Positions 22,379 through 28,612 of a DNA stretch of 33,886 nucleotides are shown here, piece by piece. The stretch lies in IMG/VR virus record IMGVR_UViG_3300002835_000625, positions 1 through 33,886 of that record; one strand, given 5' to 3'. The notes below the pieces were generated by a model. That model saw only the letters and a list, made by a program, of their open reading frames with translations. It ran no database searches and was not told the origin of the DNA. The position numbers and the translations under genes are program-made. Position 1 is the first letter of the stretch. Each line of letters begins with the position of its first letter. This DNA comes from a virus.

Positions 22379-22939
22379 ATGGATAGACAGATTAAGGGTT
22401 ATATCAACTCAGAAGATGCAAGTGACCACTGGAGGTTCTTACCAGTAGAAAATGAAACCATCCTGGACTTAGGATGCGGAATTAATAACCAAGAACATTT
22501 ACCAACCCCAATGTACTTTATTCAGAACAAAGCAAAATTGGTTGTGGGGATTGACCCAAGTGAACAATCTTACCAATGGTTTAAGACAAATTTCTGGATG
22601 AAAAACTTTATCAACGTAATGGACTATATAGACCGTATAGAGAAGTTTGAATTGTATCTAGGGTATTACAAGCCAACGGTCCTAAAGATTGACGTAGAGG
22701 GCGGAGAATTGTTTTTAAACGGTCTTGACGGTAAGTACCTAGAAGGAATTAGACATATTGGTATAGAATTTCACAATTTACCATGCTTAATATCCTGTGA
22801 GAGATTACTAAAAGATAATGGATACGAGATTGATTACTACAAGTTTCCTCACCTAGATATAGATCACCAAGGAGTTATCCACGCGTTCAAGAAGAACATA
22901 ACAATCAAAACCAGAGAGAATGTCAACATCACAGAATAG
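22379..22939 (+). CDS. FkbM-family SAM-dependent methyltransferase
   Basis: The 186-aa protein has the SAM-binding motif LDLGCG (residues 29-34), an acidic strand end (VVGIDPSE), and the FkbM signature LKIDVEGGE (about 102-110) followed by HIGIEFHN. FkbM-type enzymes methylate hydroxyl groups, commonly on sugars or glycosylated compounds. It starts three bases after the sigma-like gene. With two glycosyltransferases within 3 kb it probably acts on a glycan. Whether the target is a virion protein, host surface sugar or DNA is not decided by sequence. The 3' end overlaps the next gene by 20 bases. Confidence 0.82.
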   Translation: MDRQIKGYINSEDASDHWRFLPVENETILDLGCGINNQEHLPTPMYFIQNKAKLVVGIDPSEQSYQWFKTNFWMKNFINVMDYIDRIEKFELYLGYYKPTVLKIDVEGGELFLNGLDGKYLEGIRHIGIEFHNLPCLISCERLLKDNGYEIDYYKFPHLDIDHQGVIHAFKKNITIKTRENVNITE

Positions 22940-23114
22940 AAGAATAAAACGAATGCAGGATAGAGATGCAAAGAAGTTATACGATAAGATAAGCAAACAA
23001 ACCATTGAACAAATCAATAGACAATCCCCAGAAGAAAGGGAGAAGTTATTGTTATTGTATAATGAAATGCTTAGACAGAAAGAAGAAGAAAGAAACCATA
23101 ATAAAGAAATATAG
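22920..23114 (+). CDS. Small charged helical protein (64 aa)
   Basis: The 64-aa protein is almost all charged or Gln, with no hydrophobic core: QNRRIKRMQDRDAKKLYDK, then SPEEREKLLLLYNEMLRQKEEER. It is likely a single long helix or coiled coil. It overlaps the methyltransferase gene by 20 bases. Function unknown. Confidence 0.65.
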   Translation: MSTSQNRRIKRMQDRDAKKLYDKISKQTIEQINRQSPEEREKLLLLYNEMLRQKEEERNHNKEI

Positions 23115-23118
23115 ATAT

Positions 23119-23349
23119 ATGGGATGTAATTGCAAAAATAAAAATAAACCAACAGGAAATAGAAAGATGTATTACCCAGCAACAGAAACAGAAGAAGCAA
23201 AGATAGTTGAAGAACCAATTGAAGAAGTACCAGATACCCCTGAGAAATTCCACGCAAAAGAAATGGATGCGTATGCAAAGAAAATATCAGAGGATACAAT
23301 GGACTGGTTTGATAATTTAGATACAATAAATCCCCTAGATGATGAATAA
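23119..23349 (+). CDS. Small Cys-motif protein MGCNCK (76 aa)
   Basis: The frame is open from 23005, but the ATG at 23119 was preferred because it begins MGCNCKNKNK, a start that recurs in small Bacteroidota phage proteins, and lies four bases after the preceding stop. The rest is acidic and disordered-looking (EEAKIVEEPIEEVPDTPEK). The CNC pair could bind metal. No function is recognised. It overlaps the next gene by 11 bases. Confidence 0.65.
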   Translation: MGCNCKNKNKPTGNRKMYYPATETEEAKIVEEPIEEVPDTPEKFHAKEMDAYAKKISEDTMDWFDNLDTINPLDDE

Positions 23350-23683
23350 CGAATTAGAACGTTTAGAACAACTTAAGAAGGAAGCAATAGAAAATCCAGG
23401 GAAGAAGCTAAAAGGATGTAAAGAATGTAAAAAGAAAAAGGAAGTAACTATAACATTACCTCAACTAATCATTGAAGAAGCATTACCAACAGAAGAAGAT
23501 ATTGTTGAAGCATACAAATTAATGAAAGCAAATGCAAATAGTGATAAGGACCTAACCAAGATATATAAAATATTTGAATATGTTATGGGTTATAATTACA
23601 GAAAAGCGTGTGGCGGATGTGGTAATAAAGAGTTTATCAAGTTCGAATACAAAATCAAACATAACTTGGGAATTAACATATGA
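23339..23683 (+). CDS. Small two-Cys-pair protein (114 aa)
   Basis: The 114-aa protein has GCKECKKKKEV (Cys near residues 27 and 30) and ACGGCGNKEF (near 90 and 93), a split CxxC...CxxC arrangement expected to bind one zinc or iron. The middle is acidic and helical. Similar KGCKECKKKK segments occur in Bacteroidota phage proteins of unknown role. It overlaps the glycosyltransferase start by four bases (ATGA). Confidence 0.65.
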   Translation: MMNNELERLEQLKKEAIENPGKKLKGCKECKKKKEVTITLPQLIIEEALPTEEDIVEAYKLMKANANSDKDLTKIYKIFEYVMGYNYRKACGGCGNKEFIKFEYKIKHNLGINI

Positions 23684-24273
23684 CAGTATTATACACTTAC
23701 TTTGGACAGATAGAAAGAATACCTCAAATAATTGAGCAAGATATTCCAACAATGATTGTGGATGATTGTTCAGAAATTCAATTGGGTTCATTAGATAATG
23801 TTAAAGTATTAAGAATAACTGACGATATAAAATGGAACCAACCAGGTGCTAGGAACTTAGGTTTCCAAGAATTAAATGGTTGGATTGTTTGCTTGGATAT
23901 TGACCATTTGTTAACCAAAGATTTATACAACAAACTAAACTCAATGGATAAACAAATAGGAACTATCTATTATTTGGGTAGAGAAGATACCAAGAGTTAT
24001 AATGTGTATATGATACACAAAGATGATTTTGAAAAGGTGGGTGGATATGATGAAGATTTTTGCGGGAACTATGGTTATGATGATATTCACTTCTTTATGA
24101 AATGTAATCAACTTCTGCACGTAGAACATCTTGATGATATTAAGGTCAAGGTATATGCGAAAGAAAGCTCTTCCAAATTAATTAGAGATACAACAATCAA
24201 TTCTAAACTTATGACAAATAAAGATTTGACTGAAACTAAACGAATAAGATTTAATTGGGAATACGTCAATTAA
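23680..24273 (+). CDS. GT-A glycosyltransferase (GT7/GT27-like)
   Basis: The 197-aa protein has a GT-A type start with VDDCS (residues 27-31), PGARNLG (55-61) and the metal-binding DID (73-75, CLDIDH). The later GGYDEDF (121-127) and GYDD (132-135) fit the C-terminal part of galactosyltransferase-like (Glyco_transf_7C) enzymes, which bind the acceptor. It would transfer a sugar from a nucleotide sugar in the cytoplasm. It is short for the family (usually over 250 aa), so it may be a minimal catalytic core. It ends the early operon, directly before the terminase module, suggesting late expression overlap. Acceptor unknown. Confidence 0.78.
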   Translation: MTVLYTYFGQIERIPQIIEQDIPTMIVDDCSEIQLGSLDNVKVLRITDDIKWNQPGARNLGFQELNGWIVCLDIDHLLTKDLYNKLNSMDKQIGTIYYLGREDTKSYNVYMIHKDDFEKVGGYDEDFCGNYGYDDIHFFMKCNQLLHVEHLDDIKVKVYAKESSSKLIRDTTINSKLMTNKDLTETKRIRFNWEYVN

Positions 24274-24290
24274 ATTACTAAAATGTAAAT

Positions 24291-24305
24291 TTTATATTTA
24301 ATAAT
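24291..24305 (+). promoter_or_regulatory. Late promoter candidate before small terminase
   Basis: TTTATATTTAATAATA occupies 24291-24306; its last A is the first base of the ATG at 24306. TATATTTA lies at 24293-24300. If it is a -7 element, transcription would begin at or next to the start codon, giving a leaderless mRNA. Identical words occur at 14871 and 27551. Confidence 0.5.
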
Positions 24306-24716
24306 ATGGAACAAGAAAATAAAAAAGGCGGCGGTAGAAAATCTAGCATAGCAACATACGAAGAAAGAATACCAGAAGCATTCGAAATGATACTTTATGA
24401 CAAACTCTCCTACACAGAATTTAGGGTCCAAGGAGCCAAACGATGGGCCATTACCGAGCGTTCGGCTGAGAGTATTTGGAAAGACGTTAAAGATAGAATT
24501 AAAGCAAGATTTGAAGAGAAGACGGAAGAGATTATCTCCGAGCAGTTATCAAGGTACTTTGACCTACTTGCTAGGGCCAGAGCTGACAACAATAAGAGGG
24601 TGGAGCGCGAAACATTAGCGGACATCAATAAACTATACGGATTGGAACAAAGAAAGATTGACATCACATCAAATGGTGAACCAATCTCAATTAACATTAA
24701 TCTAACGGAACAATAA
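24306..24716 (+). CDS. Terminase small subunit
   Basis: The 136-aa protein is placed just upstream of the large terminase and has the layout of a small terminase: a basic Gly-rich N-terminus (KKGGGRKSS), a helix-turn-helix region (KLSYTEFRVQGAKRWAITERSAESIW), a helical oligomerisation segment (IKARFEEKTEEIISEQLSRYFDLLARA), then LADINKLYGLEQRKIDITSNGEPI, an ending seen in small terminases of this type. It recognises the packaging site and loads the large subunit. The start codon overlaps the candidate late promoter word. A glycosyltransferase gene separates it from the large subunit, which is unusual. Confidence 0.78.
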   Translation: MEQENKKGGGRKSSIATYEERIPEAFEMILYDKLSYTEFRVQGAKRWAITERSAESIWKDVKDRIKARFEEKTEEIISEQLSRYFDLLARARADNNKRVERETLADINKLYGLEQRKIDITSNGEPISININLTEQ

Positions 24717-24736
24717 TTTTTTTCCCTTTATTACAC

Positions 24737-24754
24737 GCAAAACTTCGTTTTTGC
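24737..24754 (+). terminator. Weak hairpin after small terminase
   Basis: GCAAAAC (24737-24743) and GTTTTTGC (24747-24754) can fold with one bulged base. There is no T run after the stem. A poly-T tract precedes it instead. It may slow transcription or be chance. Confidence 0.25.
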
Positions 24755-24766
24755 CTTACCATATAT

Positions 24767-25360
24767 ATGAAAATAGAATTTATAATACCAACATTTGAAA
24801 GAACAAATCACTTAATAGCATTGCTTGGGTCATTGATGGCTCAAACAAATCCTAATTGGACGGCACACGTTATCGCTGATTGTCCACCTGATGAGATACA
24901 AGATGCAATGAAAACCATTGTAGAATTTTTTAATGACCCAAGAATTAAATTAACCATACTAGACAAGCGTTATAATGACTGGGGACATACTCCAAGAAAT
25001 ATTGGTTTAGATATGGCGACCGAAGAATGGATTGTTATGACAGGGGAAGACAACTACTATGTTCCAACATTTGTTGAAGAGTTTTTAATTGCATCAAAGA
25101 AACCAGAGACACAATTTATTTATTGTGATATGTTACATAATCTGGTTAGCAATGTATATCAACCTATTAAAACAAAATTACAATTAGGTTATATCGACAT
25201 TGGATGTGCGGCATATATGAATAGATTAATTAGGGGTTTAAGATTGGACCCAACTTATCCTGAGTCAGATCACACATTCATTCAAAAATACCTTATTAGT
25301 TTAACAGAATTTTTCATGCCAATAACCAAGATTGATAAAGTATTATACGTACATAACTAA
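24767..25360 (+). CDS. Family 2-type glycosyltransferase inside the terminase module
   Basis: The 197-aa protein starts MKIEFIIPTFERTNHL, the IPT.ER...L beginning of GT2 enzymes. It continues with ADCPPDE (38-43), HTPRNIGLDMATEEWIVMTGEDNYY (74-98, split; the EDN triplet at the usual DxD place), and a C-terminal region without a membrane anchor. It would add a sugar to an acceptor in the cytoplasm. It sits between terminase small and large subunits, overlapping the large subunit start by one base (TAATG), so it is co-translated with packaging genes and made late, when virions assemble. This timing suggests a virion protein as acceptor; unproven. Confidence 0.8.
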   Translation: MKIEFIIPTFERTNHLIALLGSLMAQTNPNWTAHVIADCPPDEIQDAMKTIVEFFNDPRIKLTILDKRYNDWGHTPRNIGLDMATEEWIVMTGEDNYYVPTFVEEFLIASKKPETQFIYCDMLHNLVSNVYQPIKTKLQLGYIDIGCAAYMNRLIRGLRLDPTYPESDHTFIQKYLISLTEFFMPITKIDKVLYVHN

Positions 25361-26691
25361 TGTCATCAGTAGAGATAACCCCAACCAAGAGACAATCACA
25401 AGCGTGGAAGTACTTAACTGACGACCACACTAACATTGTGTTATTCGGTGGATCTGCTGGTGGAGGAAAGAGTTGGTTAGGTTGTTTATGGATTATTAAT
25501 ATGTGCATTCAATATCCAGGCGTTAGATGTTTGATAGGACGTACAGTATTACAACAGTTAAAACTAACCACACTTAATACGTTATTCGGATTGCTTAATC
25601 AAATGACATTTAAAGCAGGTGACCATTATACATTCAATGGTCAATCAAACGTGGTGACATTCTATAACGGATCGGAGATTATATTAAAAGATTTAGCATA
25701 TCATCCATCAGACCCAAACTTTGATAACCTAGGTTCATTGGAGATAACAGCGGCGTTTATAGATGAAGCAGCGCAGATCACATCACTAGCATTCAACATT
25801 ATAAAATCACGTTTAAGATATAAACTCAATGAGTATAACTTTATTCCAAAAGTATTGATGACCTGTAACCCATCAAACAACTGGCTTAAGAAAGAGTTTT
25901 ACTTACCATTTATACAGGAAACATTAGAAGATAACAAAGTATTCATACCATCATTACCACTAGATAATCCGTACCTGCCGCCATCCTACATTGAGATGCT
26001 TAAGTCATTACCACCTCAACAACGTAAAAGATTGTTGGAAGGTGACTGGGATTACCTAGATGAAGCAGATGCATTATTCTCATTTGATGATATATCCAAT
26101 TCAGTATTCAAATTTGTTCCACAAGAAACAGATAAGAAGTATATGTCAGTTGACGTAGCAAGGTTTGGAGCAGATAGATCCGTAGTGATGATTTGGAGTG
26201 GCATGGTTGTCCTAGAAGTGTTTGTCTTTACCAAACTATCAACCACAGAATTATCGGCTGAAATTAAGGAGTTAATTGCGAAGTACGGAATACATCCTAC
26301 GAACGTTATCGTAGATAGTGATGGGGTAGGTGGTGGAGTTGCGGATCAGATCCGTGGAACCAACTTTGTGAATAACAGTTCAGCATTACACAACCAGAAC
26401 TTTAGCAACCTTAAATCGCAATGTTATGTTAAGTTGTCTGAATTATTCAAAGAGAATAAGATTAGTTTGAATATACTAAACCCATCAGTTGTTGATGACT
26501 TGACACAAGAGTTATTAGCCATTAAATTAAAGGATGTGGATAAAGATAATAAAGTGGCAGTAATGTCAAAGGATGATATGAAAAGAATACTGGGTAAATC
26601 CCCTGACTTATCAGATGCTCTAATGATGAGAATGTACTTTGAAATAAAAAATATGAAAGCGACAGGAAGATATTCCATTGCATTCATTTAA
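25360..26691 (+). CDS. terL: Terminase large subunit
   Basis: The 443-aa protein has all elements of the packaging motor. Walker A: GGSAGGGKS (residues 30-38). Walker B: AAFIDEAAQ with D135 and E136. Coupling segment: LMTCNPSN. Nuclease domain with acidic residues D265 (SVDVARFGADRS), D319 and D321 (VDSDGVGGG), and D419 (DLSDALMM). ATP hydrolysis drives DNA into the prohead and the RNaseH-like nuclease cuts the concatemer. Length is typical. The gene overlaps the glycosyltransferase by one base. The classification of packaging mode (cos or headful) cannot be decided from this reading. Confidence 0.95.
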   Translation: MSSVEITPTKRQSQAWKYLTDDHTNIVLFGGSAGGGKSWLGCLWIINMCIQYPGVRCLIGRTVLQQLKLTTLNTLFGLLNQMTFKAGDHYTFNGQSNVVTFYNGSEIILKDLAYHPSDPNFDNLGSLEITAAFIDEAAQITSLAFNIIKSRLRYKLNEYNFIPKVLMTCNPSNNWLKKEFYLPFIQETLEDNKVFIPSLPLDNPYLPPSYIEMLKSLPPQQRKRLLEGDWDYLDEADALFSFDDISNSVFKFVPQETDKKYMSVDVARFGADRSVVMIWSGMVVLEVFVFTKLSTTELSAEIKELIAKYGIHPTNVIVDSDGVGGGVADQIRGTNFVNNSSALHNQNFSNLKSQCYVKLSELFKENKISLNILNPSVVDDLTQELLAIKLKDVDKDNKVAVMSKDDMKRILGKSPDLSDALMMRMYFEIKNMKATGRYSIAFI

Positions 26692-26706
26692 AAAATATAC
26701 ATATAT

Positions 26707-27453
26707 ATGCTTAGATTTAAAATTGATGGTGAACCATACATTGTTAACAACGTAATCACGATAGAACAATACGCAAAGATTTATAAGATTAAGGACTTCT
26801 TCACACAAGATTACTTTGCAGCAAAACTAATTAGCACAGTAAGTACTTGTCCATTAGAGGATTTATTAGATTGTCCATTTGAAGAGATTGTATATATATC
26901 CAATTATATAACAGATAAACTACCCAAGAATGATGACATTGTATTCAAAGATAAATTTGAATTAAACGGTGTTGAATATGGTTTCTTTCCTAACTGGAGA
27001 GACCTAACCTTTGCTGAGTTTATTGATATGGACACGTTATCAACAAAAAAGGTTGATGAATTATTGGATGTATTACATATTCTAGCGGCAATTATGTACC
27101 GACCAATCACCAACAAAATTTCCGAACATAACTTTGAGATAGAGAAATATGATTTAACAACGCTACCAAAACGAGCCGAATACTTCAAAAAGAATTTAGA
27201 TGTGTCATATGTAATAGGTGCACAGTTTTTTTTTATCAAGTACGCAAAGAAATATTCAACCTATACCCCTCCATCTTTGGTGAGCAAGATGAACTTATGG
27301 ACCCAGATAAAACTAATATGGATGATGTGGAGGATGATTTTCAAACTAACTTCCAAAAATCGTTCGGGTGGTTTCTTGTCGTCAACAAAATTGCTGACAA
27401 CGATTTTACTAAACACGAATACATCTACCAAAAAAACATCACGGAAGTTCTAA
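26707..27453 (+). CDS. Tail-assembly-chaperone-like protein, frame 1 (248 aa)
   Basis: The 248-aa protein has IDGEPYIVNNVITIEQYAKIYK near its N-terminus, then GVEYGFFPNWRDLTFAEFIDMDTL (central, about 95-118) and LDVLHILAAIMYRPI. I recall this central pattern from a recurrent Bacteroidota phage protein near tail genes. At residues 174-176 it contains FFF on a T9 run. The last 50 or so residues become rich in Trp, Ile, Thr and Lys and unlike the rest. In that part the -1 frame looks coding instead. So the true 0-frame part probably ends earlier than the stop at 27453, or both frames are used. A tail chaperone with -1 frameshift fits, but the function is inferred. Confidence 0.6.
   Translation: MLRFKIDGEPYIVNNVITIEQYAKIYKIKDFFTQDYFAAKLISTVSTCPLEDLLDCPFEEIVYISNYITDKLPKNDDIVFKDKFELNGVEYGFFPNWRDLTFAEFIDMDTLSTKKVDELLDVLHILAAIMYRPITNKISEHNFEIEKYDLTTLPKRAEYFKKNLDVSYVIGAQFFFIKYAKKYSTYTPPSLVSKMNLWTQIKLIWMMWRMIFKLTSKNRSGGFLSSTKLLTTILLNTNTSTKKTSRKF
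27226..27234 (+). other. Candidate slippery site for -1 frameshift
   Basis: Nine T in phase as TTT TTT TTT follow CAG, so U UUU UUU is available as a -1 heptamer. From here the -1 frame is open to 27527, giving a 273-aa fusion (176 + 97 residues). No clear downstream stem was found. Codon use downstream of the run still favours frame 1 up to about 27290, which argues that the switch, if any, occurs elsewhere or that the second frame starts by itself. Confidence 0.35.
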
Positions 27454-27527
27454 ATCAACTGTCATATCTCATATCGTGGGAACAAGAACAGATTAAAGAA
27501 CAGAAGAAATTGCTAGGTCAGGTATAA
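27297..27527 (+). CDS. Overlapping -1 frame protein, chaperone second part (76 aa)
   Basis: This frame, -1 relative to the 26707 gene, reads from ATG 27297 to 27527. It looks like real protein: an acidic start, then FQKSFGWFLVVNKIADNDFTKHEYIY and ITEVLNQLSYLISWEQEQ. The GW....INKLA..DITKH....EVLN.LSY pattern is one I know from Bacteroidota phage chaperone-like second frames. It overlaps the upstream gene by 157 bases. It is either an independent gene starting at this ATG, or the C-terminal extension of the 26707 protein made by frameshift, as in lambda G/GT. Confidence 0.6.
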   Translation: MDPDKTNMDDVEDDFQTNFQKSFGWFLVVNKIADNDFTKHEYIYQKNITEVLNQLSYLISWEQEQIKEQKKLLGQV

Positions 27528-27550
27528 TTTCAAGTTACATTTCGGATTAT

Positions 27551-27566
27551 TTTATATTTAATAATA
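27551..27566 (+). promoter_or_regulatory. Late promoter candidate before duplicated-domain gene
   Basis: TTTATATTTAATAATA, identical to 14871 and 24291, ends two bases before the ATG at 27569. TATATTTA lies at 27553-27560, eight bases before the ATG. A TTTC lies 21 bases upstream. As at 24291 the spacing predicts an almost leaderless transcript, or else this is a translation-start element. Confidence 0.5.
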
Positions 27567-27568
27567 GA

Positions 27569-28591
27569 ATGGTTAACACAAGTTCAATTAATTACAAACA
27601 GATAGTAGCGGATTTAAGTTCAATCGCTTATCACCACCAACAGATTAAATCTTTTGGGTTTGGTGATCTTGCACAATGTACAAACGATATTGTAACCAAA
27701 CAGGAACCAGAATATCAAAGAATGTATGTTGTTCCTGGGGATGTAAAATTAGACGAAAATTATCTTAATTATCGCTTCTCTATCATCATAATGGATAGAG
27801 TTGATGATGACCAATCAAATCAGGCGGAAGTAATGTCTGATACATTGAGAACAATAATGGATGTTTGGACCGTTCTATTACAATCATATACCGCACAACA
27901 AGGTGACTTTAGTTGGTATTTGGTTGTAAATGAGAACCCAGATGTTATACCATTCTTAGAAAGATTTGAAACCATTCTAGGTGGGTGGACATTAAACGTA
28001 TCATTTCAAGTTGCGTTTGATTATAATAGTTGTACACCACCAGTTACAGGGAACTTCCAATTCCCAGAAGACCAACAATACAACAGTTACAAATATATAT
28101 TGGATGAGTTTCAAGAATTTGCAAACTTACACCAACAGGTTAATTCATATGGATTTGGAGATATAGAGCAATTAACAAACGACATAATAACAAAACAAGA
28201 GCCAGAATATCCGCGTATGTATGTTCTACCTGATATCACTTTGATACAACGTAGTCATATACATTTAGGATGGAGAGTATTCTTTGTTGATAAGTTAAAC
28301 AATGACATTTCAAATTTTACAGATGTATTATCTGATCAATTAGAAATTGTTAAGGACTTTTTTGCAAAGTTATATCTATCGGATTTTGATGCAGGTGTGG
28401 AAGCAAATGTTATACCATTCTATGAGAAGACAGAAACAATCTTATCAGGATGGATAATTGAGTTTCACTTTATTCAAAAGTATGATTATGATAGATGTGT
28501 ACTTCCAGTGTTACCATTTACGACAGGACTTACCTGGGCTCAAGTTTCTGAATTATGGAAAAATGTTTCCAGTGATTGGAAAAACGTATAA
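27569..28591 (+). CDS. Tail protein with two tandem copies of one domain (340 aa)
   Basis: Residues about 4-165 and about 175-320 are two copies of the same domain. Copy 1 has HHQQIKSFGFGDLAQCTNDI, VTKQEPEYQRMYVVPG, SDTLRTIMDVW, VIPFLERFETILGGW and FDYNSCTPPV. Copy 2 has LHQQVNSYGFGDIEQLTNDI, ITKQEPEYPRMYVLPD, SDQLEIVKDFF, VIPFYEKTETILSGW and YDYDRCVLPV. The order of elements resembles small tail-terminator or tail-completion proteins of siphophages, usually found as a single domain in separate subunits. A fused pair would give threefold rather than sixfold assembly. The final 20 residues form a Trp-containing tail (LTWAQVSELWKNV). It lies just before the fibre gene. Confidence 0.65.
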   Translation: MVNTSSINYKQIVADLSSIAYHHQQIKSFGFGDLAQCTNDIVTKQEPEYQRMYVVPGDVKLDENYLNYRFSIIIMDRVDDDQSNQAEVMSDTLRTIMDVWTVLLQSYTAQQGDFSWYLVVNENPDVIPFLERFETILGGWTLNVSFQVAFDYNSCTPPVTGNFQFPEDQQYNSYKYILDEFQEFANLHQQVNSYGFGDIEQLTNDIITKQEPEYPRMYVLPDITLIQRSHIHLGWRVFFVDKLNNDISNFTDVLSDQLEIVKDFFAKLYLSDFDAGVEANVIPFYEKTETILSGWIIEFHFIQKYDYDRCVLPVLPFTTGLTWAQVSELWKNVSSDWKNV

Positions 28592-28612
28592 AACAAAAAT
28601 ATTAAAAATGCT

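Noticed and set aside
23005-23118. Longer N-terminal extension of the MGCNCK gene
   Set aside because: The extension overlaps the previous gene in another frame, is Lys-rich nonsense, and the ATG at 23119 gives a familiar start at normal spacing.
22853-23326. Minus-strand ORF of 157 aa, very hydrophobic
   Set aside because: Antisense to charged helical proteins; the plus strand is a tight set of overlapping genes.
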